64,000 bases of DNA, from NCBI RefSeq assembly GCF_001436115.1, contig NZ_AYZQ01000001.1:760331-824330 (forward strand), read 5' to 3'. The translations under genes and the position numbers were made by a program. The notes beneath the pieces are model-generated. The model worked only from the letters and a program-made list of their open reading frames with translations, was not told where the DNA came from and ran no database searches. Origin of the DNA: Lacticaseibacillus brantae DSM 23927 (GTDB taxonomy: Bacteria; Bacillota; Bacilli; Lactobacillales; Lactobacillaceae). Of this stretch, positions 16,246-28,991 are shown piece after piece (the stretch's first letter is position 1; every line of letters starts with the position of its first letter).

Positions 16246-16246
16246 A

Positions 16247-16291
16247 AAAAGCGGTTGGGCCCAAAACATCATTTTGGGCCCAACCGCTTTT
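16247..16291. terminator. Long perfect terminator hairpin after rlmD
   Basis: A 20-base perfect inverted repeat (arms 16247-16266 and 16272-16291, with a GGTTGGGCCC core) closes a 5-base loop. The arms themselves end in A4/T4, so it can act in both directions. It is unusually long and stable for this genome. Confidence 0.85.
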
Positions 16292-16301
16292 GTCTTCGCT
16301 A

Positions 16302-17660
16302 TTACCGTGTGAGGACAGTGATACTTTCAATATGCTGCGTTTGTGGGAACATATCCACGGGTTGAGTCGTGTGGGCTTGATAACCAAAGGCACCGAGACG
16401 ATTGATATCACGCGCCAACGTAGCGGGATTACATGAGACATAGACAATCTTCTTGGGCTTCATATATCCAGCCGCATCGATGAACGCTTCATCTAAACCC
16501 TTCCGCGGTGGATCAACCATGAGGACATCGGCTTTTAGACCGGCATCCTTCCATTGCTGCATGACCTCTTCTGCCTTGCCGACAGTGAAATCAACGTTCT
16601 TAATGCCATTGATTTTCGCATTTTCGCGAGCATCTTCGACAGCTTGTGGCACGATTTCAACCCCGTACACCTGCTTGGCATGCCGGGCCATCGTCAGCGA
16701 AATGGTCCCAATCCCAGAATACGCATCAATCACGACTTCATTACCGGTCAGACCAGCCTCTTCAACTGCCCGGGTATATAACACCTCAGTTTGGGTGGGA
16801 TTGACTTGATAGAAACTTAAGGCAGAAATGTGGAATTCACTACCCAACAAATGATCCGTCAGATAGTCCTTCCCGTACAAGGTTTTGGTCTTAGGGCCAA
16901 GAATGACATTAGTCGCCTTCGGATTGTAATCTTGAACAATACTGGTTACTTCTGGCAAAGCTGAAGTAATGCCAGTAATAATCTCTTCTTCATATGGCAG
17001 CGCCCAGGCCCGAGTGACTAAGACAACCATCATCTCATGACTGTAATACCCCCGGCGCACCATAATATGCCGAATTAACCCACTGTTATCTGCTTCGTTG
17101 TATGCGGGAATGTGATACTGCCGGAGCAAATCACGGACGACCAGAATGGCTCTATCAATTTCAGGGTCTTGAATATAAAAATCTTCGATCGGAATCAAAT
17201 CATGGGTACGTTTCTTATAGAATCCTGTTTCTAAACGACCATTAATTTCCCGGACTGGGATTTGCGCCTTATTCCGATAGCCCAATGGATCAGCCATCCC
17301 TAAACTTGGCAGAACCTCGATGTTAAGATGGGCTTTCTTGTAAAGTTGGCGAATTTGATTTTCTTTGAAAGTCAATTGTGCAGGATAGGCCAAATGATGG
17401 AGTGGAGCAATCCCTGTTTGTGTGTATTCGCGACCAACAGTTTCCACCCGATCAGGCGATGTCGTAAGACGCTTGGTCACTCGAGCAAAACCAAATTGCT
17501 TGAGCGTCTTGATGACGTGAATTTCACTTCTCTCACCTGGCAACGCGTTGTCAATGAAAAGCGGATAGCCATCAACCTTGGCGACCCCCAGGCCTTCATA
17601 AGTTAAATCTTCAATTTCGACAGTTAAATCCTGATTCTTTTGTACTGGTGTTTGAACCAA
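16302..17660 (-). CDS. rlmD: 23S rRNA (uracil-C5)-methyltransferase, RlmD/RumA family
   Basis: 452 residues from a TTG at 17660 (GGAG 8 bases before). N-terminal TRAM-type beta domain (about 8-65), then the methyltransferase domain with the SAM motif DAYSGIGTISL and the catalytic cysteine C410 in VYVSCNPATLARD. Enzymes of this family methylate U747 and/or U1939 of 23S rRNA; the Gram-positive member RlmCD does both. The four cysteines that hold an iron-sulfur cluster in the Escherichia coli enzyme are missing in the region near residues 80-95 (IAPLHHLAYPAQ), as is usual in lactobacilli. Confidence 0.92.
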   Translation of the reverse strand: MVQTPVQKNQDLTVEIEDLTYEGLGVAKVDGYPLFIDNALPGERSEIHVIKTLKQFGFARVTKRLTTSPDRVETVGREYTQTGIAPLHHLAYPAQLTFKENQIRQLYKKAHLNIEVLPSLGMADPLGYRNKAQIPVREINGRLETGFYKKRTHDLIPIEDFYIQDPEIDRAILVVRDLLRQYHIPAYNEADNSGLIRHIMVRRGYYSHEMMVVLVTRAWALPYEEEIITGITSALPEVTSIVQDYNPKATNVILGPKTKTLYGKDYLTDHLLGSEFHISALSFYQVNPTQTEVLYTRAVEEAGLTGNEVVIDAYSGIGTISLTMARHAKQVYGVEIVPQAVEDARENAKINGIKNVDFTVGKAEEVMQQWKDAGLKADVLMVDPPRKGLDEAFIDAAGYMKPKKIVYVSCNPATLARDINRLGAFGYQAHTTQPVDMFPQTQHIESITVLTR

Positions 17661-17743
17661 AGTGTAGTCTCCTTTTTGTCTGAATGCTCTCAGCAGTATA
17701 TCACATGTCAGCCTGAAAAATAAGTCACGCTCATCTCGCCACG

Positions 17744-17780
17744 CAAAAAGCCGAGTCCAGCAGAGCTGGCATCGGCTTTT
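17744..17780 (-). terminator. Terminator after dgkB
   Basis: Minus strand AAAGCCGA..CCAGC / GCTGG..CGGCTTT with a 3-base loop, followed by TTTTTG. It lies 8 bases after the dgkB stop. Confidence 0.8.
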
Positions 17781-17788
17781 AGCAGTGC

Positions 17789-18823
17789 TTATTTTTGGCT
17801 GTCATGATGATGGCCAATTTCACCATCACCATCGATATCTTGTTGGGAAATCGATTCAACTTCTTCAAGATACTCGGCGCTGGCAGACTGATCTGGCCCG
17901 ATGTTCTTAGATGGAATTTCGTCGACATTGGCATACATTTCAATATGCTGGCGTAAATTGACGAAATGCATTGGTGAATCACCACCATACTCGCCGTCCA
18001 AATTAATCTTCATCGGTTCTTTATCGGCGAGACTCACGGTTAATTCCCGTGTCTTCGTATAAATAATTTGGGGATCATCCACATGCCGCCCGCCGTTGAA
18101 GACCAAAGCCATCAAGCGGAGAAATTCAGCCATGTTACCAGTTTTAACAATAATCAGTGAGAAACGCCCATCTCCCAGGGCAGCATCGGGTAAGATTTGC
18201 TCAAAGCCACCAATCGAGTTTGTCATCCCAAGCAAGAACATGCTGGCGGGGCCTTCATAAACCCCGTCATCATATTCTAAGCGCATTTCTTCCGTATGCA
18301 CGGCCGGCAACATCTCTGCGCCCTTAATCAAATACGCGAGGTAGCCAAAAATTGACTTAAATTCCGATGGCACGGCGTAGGTTAATTCCGTCAGCAGGCC
18401 GCCGCCGGCAATATTCATGAAATAGTGATTATTGGCTTGGCCGATATCCATCCGCAACGTTTGTCCTTTAAGGATAATCTTAGCCGCATCAACTGGATTT
18501 TCGCGAGGAATTCGAAGCGCACGCGCATAGTCATTGGTCGTCCCAGCAGGGATAATCGCCATTTTTGGCCGCTGAGGGAACCCAGCAATGCCGTTGACCA
18601 CTTCATTAATTGTCCCGTCGCCACCCGCGGCCACAATTAAATCAAAGCCTGTTTCTGTCGCCCGAATGGCTTCATTCTTAGCTGAAAATGGTTCTGGTGT
18701 GGTTTGGAAGGCACTACTTTCGTAGCCTGCTTCTTCCATCACTGCTAGAATGTCGGCCACGAATCGCTTTAAGCCTTCATTACCTGCTGTTGGATTGTAA
18801 ATTAACCGTGCCCGTTGCGTCAT
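17789..18823 (-). CDS. dgkB: Diacylglycerol kinase DgkB
   Basis: 344 residues. The lipid kinase motif GGDGT is at 67-71, preceded by the NPTAG nucleotide-binding start at 10-14 and followed by PAGTTND near 96-102. DgkB is the soluble kinase that returns diacylglycerol, released when lipoteichoic acid is made, to phosphatidic acid. The usual metal-binding Asp residues in the second domain (GDGRF region) are present. About 35 extra residues at the C terminus are acidic with a DGDGEIG stretch, reminiscent of an EF-hand loop but without clear flanking helices. Placed after gatB as is standard in Lactobacillales. Confidence 0.93.
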   Translation of the reverse strand: MTQRARLIYNPTAGNEGLKRFVADILAVMEEAGYESSAFQTTPEPFSAKNEAIRATETGFDLIVAAGGDGTINEVVNGIAGFPQRPKMAIIPAGTTNDYARALRIPRENPVDAAKIILKGQTLRMDIGQANNHYFMNIAGGGLLTELTYAVPSEFKSIFGYLAYLIKGAEMLPAVHTEEMRLEYDDGVYEGPASMFLLGMTNSIGGFEQILPDAALGDGRFSLIIVKTGNMAEFLRLMALVFNGGRHVDDPQIIYTKTRELTVSLADKEPMKINLDGEYGGDSPMHFVNLRQHIEMYANVDEIPSKNIGPDQSASAEYLEEVESISQQDIDGDGEIGHHHDSQK

Positions 18824-18841
18824 GGTGCTACCCCTCTATCA

Positions 18842-20272
18842 TTATCGTTTATTTAATTCAGTTAACAGAATGTCATTGACTACCTTTGGATTAGCTTGAC
18901 CGTGCGTTTGTTTCATAATCTGTCCGACTAAGAAACCGACAGCCCGGTCCTTCCCGTTATGGAAGTCATCGATACTTTGTTGATTATTATCGAGAATTTC
19001 ATCGATGATTGGTGTCAGAACGGCTGGATCAGACTCTTGAATCAGACCTTTAGCCTTGACCCAAGCGGCTGGATCCGTGTCATTCTTAATAATTTCTTGG
19101 AAGACCTTTTTAGCAATCTTGCTTGAAATCGTGCCGTCATCGATTAATTCGATCATACCGGCGAGATGAACTGGTGTTAAGGCAACATCCTTGAGTTCTA
19201 AATGGTTTGCATTCAAATACCCTGAGACTTCACCCATCAGCCAGTTAGAGGCCTGCTTTGGATCTGCGCCTGCTGTCACGGTGGCTTCAAAGAAATCAGA
19301 CATTTCTTTGGTAGCCGTCAAAACGCCAGCGTCGTATTCTGGAATCCCCATCGCGTTAATATAACGTTCGCGCCGCTTAGCTGGCATTTCTGGTAGGCGT
19401 CCTTGGGCAGTCTCAATCCATTCTTTAGAAACGGTCACAGGTGGCAAATCAGGTTCTGGGAAGTAGCGATAATCATCTGCGCCTTCCTTCACCCGCATCA
19501 AAATGGTTTCCTTGGTGTTGGGATCATAGCGCCGGGTTTCTGGCCGGACACTGCCACCTGACAACAGTAAGGCTGACTGGCGGTTTTGTTCATAAGTCAA
19601 TCCATCGCGCACGTGGGCAAAACTATTCAGGTTTTTGATTTCAGTTTTGGTCCCAAACGCTTGTTGGCCGATAGGCCGGACAGATAAGTTGGAGTCAACC
19701 CGCATAGAGCCTTCTTCCATCTTCACGTCAGATGCCCCGGTAAATTGGACGATTTGACGCAAGGTTTCCAGATAAGCGTATGCCTCTTCTGGTGTCGCAA
19801 TATCGGGCTTCGAGACAATTTCGACCAGCGGTGTTCCCTGCCGGTTTAAATCGACATAGGAATAACCGTCGTCTTCGTGCTGGTTTTTACCGGCATCTTC
19901 TTCAACGTGTAATTCCGCAATCCCAATCTTCTTCTTGTGACCATCAACCTCAATTTCAACCCAGCCATTCGTTGCCAGCGGCGCTTCGCTTTGAGTAATT
20001 TGGTAGGCCTTGGGATTATCAGGATAGAAGTAGTTCTTCCGGTCAAAATGAGTCACCGGTGTAATCTCAGCGTGTAAGGCCAGCGCGACCATCAAGCCTA
20101 ATTCATAGGCCCCGCGGTTAATGCTTGGCAAAACGCCGGGGAAACCCCAGTCAATGACATTGGTTTCAGTATTTGGCTCCGCCCCATAACTGACAGGACT
20201 TGGTGAGAACATTTTCGATTGGGTTTTTAACTCAACATGGACCTCAAGGCCAATTGTTGTTTCAAAATTCAT
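18842..20272 (-). CDS. gatB: Asp-tRNA(Asn)/Glu-tRNA(Gln) amidotransferase subunit B
   Basis: 476 residues, normal size. The GLEVHVEL N terminus, the [14 protein letters not shown] cradle motif and the C-terminal helical YqeY-like tail are present. GatB is the subunit that phosphorylates and amidates misacylated tRNA using ammonia supplied by GatA. Its ATG overlaps the gatA stop by one base (TAATG). Part of gatC-gatA-gatB. Confidence 0.97.
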   Translation of the reverse strand: MNFETTIGLEVHVELKTQSKMFSPSPVSYGAEPNTETNVIDWGFPGVLPSINRGAYELGLMVALALHAEITPVTHFDRKNYFYPDNPKAYQITQSEAPLATNGWVEIEVDGHKKKIGIAELHVEEDAGKNQHEDDGYSYVDLNRQGTPLVEIVSKPDIATPEEAYAYLETLRQIVQFTGASDVKMEEGSMRVDSNLSVRPIGQQAFGTKTEIKNLNSFAHVRDGLTYEQNRQSALLLSGGSVRPETRRYDPNTKETILMRVKEGADDYRYFPEPDLPPVTVSKEWIETAQGRLPEMPAKRRERYINAMGIPEYDAGVLTATKEMSDFFEATVTAGADPKQASNWLMGEVSGYLNANHLELKDVALTPVHLAGMIELIDDGTISSKIAKKVFQEIIKNDTDPAAWVKAKGLIQESDPAVLTPIIDEILDNNQQSIDDFHNGKDRAVGFLVGQIMKQTHGQANPKVVNDILLTELNKR

Positions 20273-21729
20273 TAGGCTTGCCCCCCTGGAATCTGATCCA
20301 CATAATTGTTGGCATCTTCAAATGCGGCCCCCGCTTGATACAAGGTGGCTTCATCAAAATGCTTGGCAATTAATTGTAAGCCCACAGGCATCCCGTCAAC
20401 GAAACCGGCAGGCACCGACATTGCAGGTAAGCCGGCCAAGTTCACAGGAATGGTCAGAATATCATTCATATACATGGTCAATGGATCAGTCACCTTATCG
20501 CCAATCTTAAAGGCTGGCGTTGGGGTGGTCGGTCCGATAATGAGATCGTAGTTTTCAAAGACTTGTTCAAAGTCGCGGGTAATCAAGGTCCGCACTTGGC
20601 CTGCTTTCTTGAAGTAGGCATCATAGAACCCAGCTGACAACGAGAAAGTCCCCAACATAATGCGCCGCTTGACTTCGGCACCAAAGCCTTCAGAGCGGGA
20701 CCGAACATAAACATCGTCCAAGGTCTTGACGTCTTGGGCCCGGAATCCGTAGCGAATCCCATCAAATCGTTGCAAGTTTGAACTGGCTTCTGAACTCGCA
20801 ATGATGTAGTACGCAGGAACGGCATACTTGGTGTGCGGTAATGACACTTCTTCCACAGTCGCACCCATAGCTTCAAACTGCTTAGCTGCTGCTTGAACCT
20901 GAGCCACGATGGCGGCGTCGACCCCGTCGCCCAAATATTCTTTAGGTAGGGCAATCTTCATTCCAGTGAGATCTTGGCCAATTTTGGCACCCAAATCTTC
21001 AGCGGAACGGTCAACCGTCGTGCTGTCTTTGTCATCATGACCAATAATAGTATTCATCACGGGCACTGAGTCGCGGACGCGACGAGTTAAAGTCCCAATG
21101 GCATCTAAGCTAGACCCAAAGGCAATCAAGCCCCAGCGTGAAACGCGACCATACGTGGGTTTAAATCCAACAACGCCATTAAAGGCTGCTGGTTGGCGGA
21201 TGGAACCACCGGTGTCAGTCCCCAAGGCAACAACCACTTGACCACTGGCCACTGATGCCGCCGAGCCGCCGGAAGAACCACCAGGCACTTTGGTATGATC
21301 CCAGGCATTTTTGGTCACTTGAATCGCCGAGTTTTCCGTTGAGGAACCCATCGCGAATTCATCTAAGTTAGTCTTGCCGACATTAATTGCCCCCGCCGCG
21401 GTCAACTTCTCAACAACCGTGGCATCATAAATGGGCACAAAATTCGCCAACATCTTGGAACTGGCCGTCGTCTTCAGCCCCTTGGTGACGATGTTGTCTT
21501 TAATGGCTACTGGAACACCAGCTAAGGGTTGATCTGTGGCAATACCGGCTTGATCAACAGCTTCTGCCTGCTTTAAAGCGGCTGCAGTGTTCACAGTGAC
21601 GAACGCCTGCACTTCAGGGTCAATTTGGCTAATGCCTTCAAGGGTTGATTGAACTAAATCAACACTTGTCAATTCGCCATTGGCTAACTGGTGATGCAAC
21701 TTCTCGATATCGGTTTTGAAGTAATCCAC
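20272..21729 (-). CDS. gatA: Asp-tRNA(Asn)/Glu-tRNA(Gln) amidotransferase subunit A
   Basis: 485 residues. Amidase-signature catalytic triad Lys77, Ser152 (in GGSSGGS, 150-156) and Ser176 (in GTDTGGS) is intact. GatA releases ammonia from glutamine and channels it to GatB. It starts at a GTG that overlaps the gatC stop (TAGTG) with AAGGAGG upstream. A functional GatCAB implies that Gln-tRNA is made indirectly here; it serves the tRNA-Gln at the right end of this window. Confidence 0.97.
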   Translation of the reverse strand: MDYFKTDIEKLHHQLANGELTSVDLVQSTLEGISQIDPEVQAFVTVNTAAALKQAEAVDQAGIATDQPLAGVPVAIKDNIVTKGLKTTASSKMLANFVPIYDATVVEKLTAAGAINVGKTNLDEFAMGSSTENSAIQVTKNAWDHTKVPGGSSGGSAASVASGQVVVALGTDTGGSIRQPAAFNGVVGFKPTYGRVSRWGLIAFGSSLDAIGTLTRRVRDSVPVMNTIIGHDDKDSTTVDRSAEDLGAKIGQDLTGMKIALPKEYLGDGVDAAIVAQVQAAAKQFEAMGATVEEVSLPHTKYAVPAYYIIASSEASSNLQRFDGIRYGFRAQDVKTLDDVYVRSRSEGFGAEVKRRIMLGTFSLSAGFYDAYFKKAGQVRTLITRDFEQVFENYDLIIGPTTPTPAFKIGDKVTDPLTMYMNDILTIPVNLAGLPAMSVPAGFVDGMPVGLQLIAKHFDEATLYQAGAAFEDANNYVDQIPGGQA

Positions 21730-22025
21730 TAGTCTTCCTCCTTGTCGATAATTGCAGGGACCTGAATCAAATTGCCCTTTGAGGTTGGCACATTTGCCAT
21801 CAACTCATTTAGAGGGGTTGGTGTGCTGGCAACATCTTGGCGCATGATATTTTCCAGATGGACACTTTGGGTTGTCACTGGAACATCAGTCGTGTCGACA
21901 CTTTCTAGTTGGTCGACCATATTTAAAATTTCATCTAATTGTGCGGTGAATTGATCAAGTTCTGCGTCACTAAATTCCAGCCGTGCAAGTTCCGCGACGT
22001 GGGCGACATCAGCTTTTGAAATCAT
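21729..22025 (-). CDS. gatC: Asp-tRNA(Asn)/Glu-tRNA(Gln) amidotransferase subunit C
   Basis: 98 residues, typical. The N-terminal two-helix unit with [11 protein letters not shown] (about 9-19) and the C-terminal LRQD-like segment (ENIMRQDVA) match GatC, which wraps the GatA-GatB interface as a belt. First of the three overlapping gat genes, 50 bases after camS. Confidence 0.95.
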   Translation of the reverse strand: MISKADVAHVAELARLEFSDAELDQFTAQLDEILNMVDQLESVDTTDVPVTTQSVHLENIMRQDVASTPTPLNELMANVPTSKGNLIQVPAIIDKEED

Positions 22026-22075
22026 AATATCCCTACTTTCTTAAACCGTTGTTTAGTGTACCACAACAAAATTGA

Positions 22076-23227
22076 TTAATAGCTGTCAAAAATGTGGGAA
22101 TAAAAACTCTTATCACCATTCGCTCGTGACAGAAAGGCTTGTGTGCCTTGAACCGATTGAATCGTGATGTCGATTGGGACCCCACTTGGAAGTAACTTGT
22201 TGGCACTGGTGCCGACATACTGGGTGAAACTCATAATTTCTGTTTCGCCATAGAACTGGGTATTGATTGTAATCTTCATCCCAGCCAATTCTTTATCGAC
22301 ATAATGGACTTGGGCCGTCGTCCCCGCCAATGTTGGGAAGAATGAGTTGATTTGGGTGGTGAAATTACTAAAGTCATTGGCCACATTAGTGTTCAAGGCT
22401 TTATTATTCCCGACGACTGGCAAGACTTCATTCTGTTCATTTAAGTTCTGCCAGGTGCCAAGGTTGGTGCCTGATTTTGCGACCGTATAATTGCTGAAAG
22501 TGCCACCAACGAGACTGTCACTTTCGGCTTGGACATACAGGCCGATCAGAATCGGCGTGTCTGCACTCACCCCGTTCATTTTCCGCAAGCGCTCAACGAC
22601 TTTCTTGGCCATTGCTTCACCCTTCTCGGTCAACGTGGCATTAGAAATTGTGGTCGAGAATTGGGCGCCGTATTGGGTCTTCGTGTAGTAGTCGACTTTG
22701 TTCAATCCCAAGGCAATTGAAATACCCCCGAGCTTCATGCCATCGCCACTATCAACCATGTAGTCTTGTTCCAGCACCTGTTGCAAGTAGATAGGATTGC
22801 GGGTATCAGGATCTTTCTTGCCATTGTCTTTGGGATTAAGGCCATCAGGATTCGAACTACTTTCACGACCTAACCAATTACGGGCCACACTGGTCGACAA
22901 TAATTGGCCTTCTTGAAAGACGTATTTCTGAGGCGAAAATTGTTCCTTAGACAAATTGAGCAAGCCATTTTCCATGCTCTTGATATTATAGGTGTTTGAT
23001 CCCTGTGTATTCTGTTGGAGCGTCAAGCCCCGGGCAGACGAAATCTGATAACGACCGTTTTTAATCACACCCTGATACATATCCGAAGTCACGGCACCTG
23101 TGGTTTGATAAGCGCTGGACTTGGTCCCACTCGTTGAGCCTGAGCCTGAGTCAAAGTTCAGTTTGCCACAGGCACTCAAGAAGATAACTAGACTGAACAT
23201 CAGTCCGGCAAGTAATGTTTTTTTCAT
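22076..23227 (-). CDS. camS: CamS family sex-pheromone-precursor lipoprotein
   Basis: 383 residues. Lipoprotein signal peptide ending in the lipobox LSAC with the modified cysteine at residue 20, then a Ser/Gly/Thr linker and a beta-rich domain. In enterococci the signal peptide of CamS-type lipoproteins yields the cAM373-like pheromone; the last residues of this signal peptide could likewise be released as a short hydrophobic peptide, but nothing here shows such a use. Located between ligA and gatC as in other Lactobacillales. 12 bases separate it from ligA. Confidence 0.92.
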   Translation of the reverse strand: MKKTLLAGLMFSLVIFLSACGKLNFDSGSGSTSGTKSSAYQTTGAVTSDMYQGVIKNGRYQISSARGLTLQQNTQGSNTYNIKSMENGLLNLSKEQFSPQKYVFQEGQLLSTSVARNWLGRESSSNPDGLNPKDNGKKDPDTRNPIYLQQVLEQDYMVDSGDGMKLGGISIALGLNKVDYYTKTQYGAQFSTTISNATLTEKGEAMAKKVVERLRKMNGVSADTPILIGLYVQAESDSLVGGTFSNYTVAKSGTNLGTWQNLNEQNEVLPVVGNNKALNTNVANDFSNFTTQINSFFPTLAGTTAQVHYVDKELAGMKITINTQFYGETEIMSFTQYVGTSANKLLPSGVPIDITIQSVQGTQAFLSRANGDKSFYSHIFDSY

Positions 23228-23239
23228 TGAAAAGAGGCC

Positions 23240-25276
<2,037 letters not shown>

Positions 25277-27511
25277 CTATGCTTTCACAATTGGGGCAAA
25301 GGCAGCCAAGAGCCGCTTGACCCCTTGTTCTTTAAATGCAATATCGAGTTCTTGATCGTCTCCACTGCCATTAACTTTAACGACAGTCCCGACGCCCCAC
25401 TTACGATGTTCCACCTTATCGCCTGGCTGCCAGTCGGTGTTGCCTGCCCCAGTCGTTGGCGCCTTGGCCACCGTTGCCGGTGTGCCTGTTCGGCGTTGGT
25501 CATAACTTGGATTAACAGCTCGTTGGGTACGATCAATAAATGGAATCCCGGTCCGTTGGGCCACATCGGGTTGATCGATGAGACTTTGGTCAATTTCTTC
25601 GATGAAACGACTGGCCGGATTGTTTTGCCGGCGTCCGTAGAGTAAGCGACCATAGGCATTACTTAAGTAAAGTTTCTGTTTGGCCCGGGTAATCCCGACA
25701 TAAGCCAAGCGTCGTTCTTCTTCGAGTTCATTCTCGTCCATCGCCGCTCGACTCAATGGGAACAGGCCCTCTTCCATCCCGACCAAGAACACGATCGGGA
25801 ATTCTAGTCCTTTGGCAGCATGCAGCGTCATCATCGTCACTTCTTGGGCATCATCTTCAATGTCATCTTGATCGGATAACAGGGACAAATCAGCGAGGAA
25901 GTCGACAAAAATATCACTGTCTTCGTTTTCTGGTTGGTAATGGGTATCAAAGTTCTGGGTTACAGTCATTAATTCTTGCAAGTTATCAATCCGGGTTTCC
26001 GCCTCAACCGTCTTGGCCGCTTGTAACGCCGCGAGATAACCGGTGTCGTCCAAAATGGCTTGCATCAAGTCAGTGACCGAGGCACCGGAGCGTTTATTGG
26101 CAATCATTTCAATCCGCCGGCCGAAATCAGCTAAGGCCGTGCGCGCCTTGCCACTCACACCAGAGAGTTCCGCGTTGCGCGCAGCTTCGAGCAAGGACCA
26201 GCCATTTTGCTGGGCAAAGGCCGTGAGCTTATCAAGACTCGTGCCGCCAATCCCGCGTTTGGGTTCGTTGACAATCCGGTTAAAACTCATGTCATCATCC
26301 GGATTCACGACTAGGCGGAAGTAGGCCAGCACATCCCGAATTTCTTTGCGGTCGTAGAACTTATGTCCGCCGACCATCTTATACGGAATATTAGCCTTCA
26401 CAAAGGCTTCTTCGACCGCACGCGATTGGGCATTAGTCCGATACAGAACCGCGAAATCACCCAAGCGATGGGTCTTGGCCTTCACGGCGTCTTCAATTTG
26501 GCGAACCACATAGAGCGCTTCATCGGTTTCACTCTGAGCCCGATAATAAGTGATCTTCTCGCCTTCACTATTCTCTGTCCACAATGTTTTTGCTTGACGA
26601 TAACTGTTGTTCTTAATCACGTCGTTTGCTGCCGACAAAATGGTTTTAGTACTCCGGTAATTTTGTTCCAACAGAATCACTTGCGCATCCGGATAGTCCT
26701 TTTGGAAATTCATGATGTTTTCCATGTTGGCTCCCCGCCAACCATAAATACTCTGGTCAGCATCCCCAACCACACACAAGTTATGGAAGCCATCAGCCAA
26801 CAAGTGAACCAATTGATATTGGGCTTCATTGGTGTCTTGATATTCATCCACATGGATGTATCGGAACTTATTTTGATAAAATTTCAACGTGTCTGGATCT
26901 TGCTGGAACAACACAATGGTCTGCATGATTAAGTCATCAAAGTCTAAGGCCTGATCACTGGCTAACCGCTTTTGATATTCGGCGTACACCTGGGCCACGA
27001 TTTGTTCAAAAGGCCCCGCTGCTTCCTTGGCATAGGCCTTAGGGGTCAGCAAATCATTCTTGGCGTTGCTAATTGTGCCTAAGATTGACTTGGGATCATA
27101 ACGCTTAGGATCAAGATTTTGGTCACGCAAAATATGTTTAATTAGGGTTAATTGCTCAGCGGGGTCAGCGATGGTGAAAGCCCGATTAAAGCCGAGCTTT
27201 TCAATATCCCGACGTAAAATGCGAACACATAGCGCATGGAACGTTGAGACCCAGACATCTTGAGCGGCCGTGGCATCCAGTAGCTGGCCCACCCGGTCTT
27301 TCATCTCTTGAGCGGCCTTGTTCGTAAACGTAATGGCCAAAATTTGCCAAGGATTCACATTTTTTTCTTCGATGAGGTACGCAATCCGATGTGTTAACAC
27401 CCGCGTCTTGCCTGAGCCGGCCCCAGCCATGATCAGCACTGGTCCTTCAGTCGCTAAGACTGCCTCAGATTGTTTGTCGTTCATTCCTTTAAGTAGGGCT
27501 GTTGTTGCCAT
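25277..27511 (-). CDS. pcrA: DNA helicase PcrA (UvrD/Rep family)
   Basis: 744 residues from the ATG at 27511; an in-frame start 10 codons upstream lacks a ribosome site. Superfamily 1A motifs: Q-motif LNDKQ-type, Walker A AGAGSGKT, DEYQDTN (II), GDADQSIYGWRGA (III), QNYRST (IV), TMHAAKGLEF (V) and VGITRAK (VI). The last 60 residues form the Tudor-like domain (WKPGDKVEHRKWGVG) that binds RNA polymerase. Essential for repair and for removing RecA. First gene of the pcrA-ligA-camS-gatCAB-dgkB string. Confidence 0.97.
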   Translation of the reverse strand: MATTALLKGMNDKQSEAVLATEGPVLIMAGAGSGKTRVLTHRIAYLIEEKNVNPWQILAITFTNKAAQEMKDRVGQLLDATAAQDVWVSTFHALCVRILRRDIEKLGFNRAFTIADPAEQLTLIKHILRDQNLDPKRYDPKSILGTISNAKNDLLTPKAYAKEAAGPFEQIVAQVYAEYQKRLASDQALDFDDLIMQTIVLFQQDPDTLKFYQNKFRYIHVDEYQDTNEAQYQLVHLLADGFHNLCVVGDADQSIYGWRGANMENIMNFQKDYPDAQVILLEQNYRSTKTILSAANDVIKNNSYRQAKTLWTENSEGEKITYYRAQSETDEALYVVRQIEDAVKAKTHRLGDFAVLYRTNAQSRAVEEAFVKANIPYKMVGGHKFYDRKEIRDVLAYFRLVVNPDDDMSFNRIVNEPKRGIGGTSLDKLTAFAQQNGWSLLEAARNAELSGVSGKARTALADFGRRIEMIANKRSGASVTDLMQAILDDTGYLAALQAAKTVEAETRIDNLQELMTVTQNFDTHYQPENEDSDIFVDFLADLSLLSDQDDIEDDAQEVTMMTLHAAKGLEFPIVFLVGMEEGLFPLSRAAMDENELEEERRLAYVGITRAKQKLYLSNAYGRLLYGRRQNNPASRFIEEIDQSLIDQPDVAQRTGIPFIDRTQRAVNPSYDQRRTGTPATVAKAPTTGAGNTDWQPGDKVEHRKWGVGTVVKVNGSGDDQELDIAFKEQGVKRLLAAFAPIVKA

Positions 27512-27636
27512 CGGTATACTCGTCCTTTCATTCACATGCACATAGAAACAGATAGGTTAATTGTACCAAAAATTCACTAGTCATGGGACGTTTGCAATCA
27601 GAAAGTCCGGCGCATCCGTATCCACTTGATTCACGC

Positions 27637-27678
27637 AAAAAAGAAGCTTCACCGAACGGTTGGTTCTGGCGAAACTTC
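27637..27678 (-). terminator. Terminator after purB
   Basis: Minus strand stem GAAGtTTCgCC / GGtGAAgCTTC with a loop of about 14 bases, followed by TTTTTTG. It lies just after the purB stop. Confidence 0.8.
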
Positions 27679-27687
27679 TTTTTTATT

Positions 27688-28983
27688 TTATTCTAAGCCG
27701 ACACGATGAAAAATATCATCGACGTGTCGAAGATGATAATGGTAGTCGAAGGCTTCGTCCAAGTCGCTGGGCGACAGGCGGGTCGTCACTTCTGGATCAG
27801 CTTCAAGAAGTGTTCTGAAATCACGTTGTTCATCCCAAGCCAAAGCTGTCTTAGGTTGAACCAGATCATAGGCCGCTTCACGGCTGAGACCTTTTTCGAT
27901 TAGCTTTAGCATGACCCGCTGACTGAAGATCAAGCCATGCGTCTTTTGCATGTTGGCTAACATCGTTTCAGGGAAAACATCCAAATTGCTAATGATGCTG
28001 GTGAAGCGATGCAAGATATAATCCAACAACCCAGTCGCATCAGGCAGAATCATTCGTTCAGCCGACGAATGCGAAATATCGCGTTCATGCCATAAACCGA
28101 CATCTTCTAACGCCGGTGTGGCATAACCACGAATCACGCGGGCCAGACCGGAAACATTCTCACTCCCAATTGGATTACGCTTATGGGGCATGGCACTACT
28201 GCCCTTTTGTCCCAGATTGAAATGTTCTTCAACTTCGTGGACTTCTGTCCGCTGCAAATGGCGGACTTGTAAGGCAAAACGTTCAACCGATGTGGCAATT
28301 AGCCCTAAGGTTTGGATGTAGTCAGCGTGCAAATCCCGGGGGAGAATCTGGGTGCTAATTTCTTGCGCGCGTAAACCAAGATGTTCTGTCACATAGGCTT
28401 CTACTTCAGGAGGCGTATTGGCAAAAGTCCCTACCGCCCCACTAATTTTACCGGCTTCAACCCCGGCCGCCGCGCGATCAAAACGATCCCGATTGCGTTT
28501 CATCTCTGAATACCACGACGCGACAACTAAACCAAACGTTGTCGGTTCAGCATGCACGCCATGGGTGCGGCCCATCATCACAGTATCTTTGTGCGTCAAT
28601 GCTAGCTTCTTGAGTGCAGCCAATAAGTCATCAATATCTTGGCGCAGAATCGCGTCAGCTTGCTTAATCACGTAACCTTGCGCGGTATCAACGACATCAG
28701 TACTTGTGAGCCCATAGTGCACCCACTTCTTCTCAGGGCCGAGGCTTTCTGAAACGTTGCGGGTAAACGCCACAACATCGTGACGGGTGACCGCTTCAAT
28801 TTCTTCAATGCGGTCCACATCAAAAGTGGCATTGGCCCGCAGTGCAGCGACATCTGCACTCGGAATCTCGCCTAATTCAGCCCACGCTTCAGCAGCTAGG
28901 ATTTCAACCTCCAGCCATGCGCGGTAACGATTCTCTTCAGACCAAACCGCAGCCATATCAGAGCGACTATAACGTGGAATCAA
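27688..28983 (-). CDS. purB: Adenylosuccinate lyase
   Basis: 431 residues from a TTG at 28983. Fumarase/aspartase superfamily motifs are complete: [10 protein letters not shown] near 90-100, [14 protein letters not shown] near 138-151, and the flexible signature loop [11 protein letters not shown] near 262-272. It acts twice in purine synthesis, splitting SAICAR and adenylosuccinate. It is last in xpt-pbuX-purK-like-purB, 8 bases after the purK-like gene. Confidence 0.97.
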   Translation of the reverse strand: MIPRYSRSDMAAVWSEENRYRAWLEVEILAAEAWAELGEIPSADVAALRANATFDVDRIEEIEAVTRHDVVAFTRNVSESLGPEKKWVHYGLTSTDVVDTAQGYVIKQADAILRQDIDDLLAALKKLALTHKDTVMMGRTHGVHAEPTTFGLVVASWYSEMKRNRDRFDRAAAGVEAGKISGAVGTFANTPPEVEAYVTEHLGLRAQEISTQILPRDLHADYIQTLGLIATSVERFALQVRHLQRTEVHEVEEHFNLGQKGSSAMPHKRNPIGSENVSGLARVIRGYATPALEDVGLWHERDISHSSAERMILPDATGLLDYILHRFTSIISNLDVFPETMLANMQKTHGLIFSQRVMLKLIEKGLSREAAYDLVQPKTALAWDEQRDFRTLLEADPEVTTRLSPSDLDEAFDYHYHLRHVDDIFHRVGLE

Positions 28984-28991
28984 ATGTACGC

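Noticed and set aside
16069..16365. A plus-strand frame in the DUF805-rlmD gap
   Set aside because: It has no ribosome site and reads through the long terminator and into rlmD.
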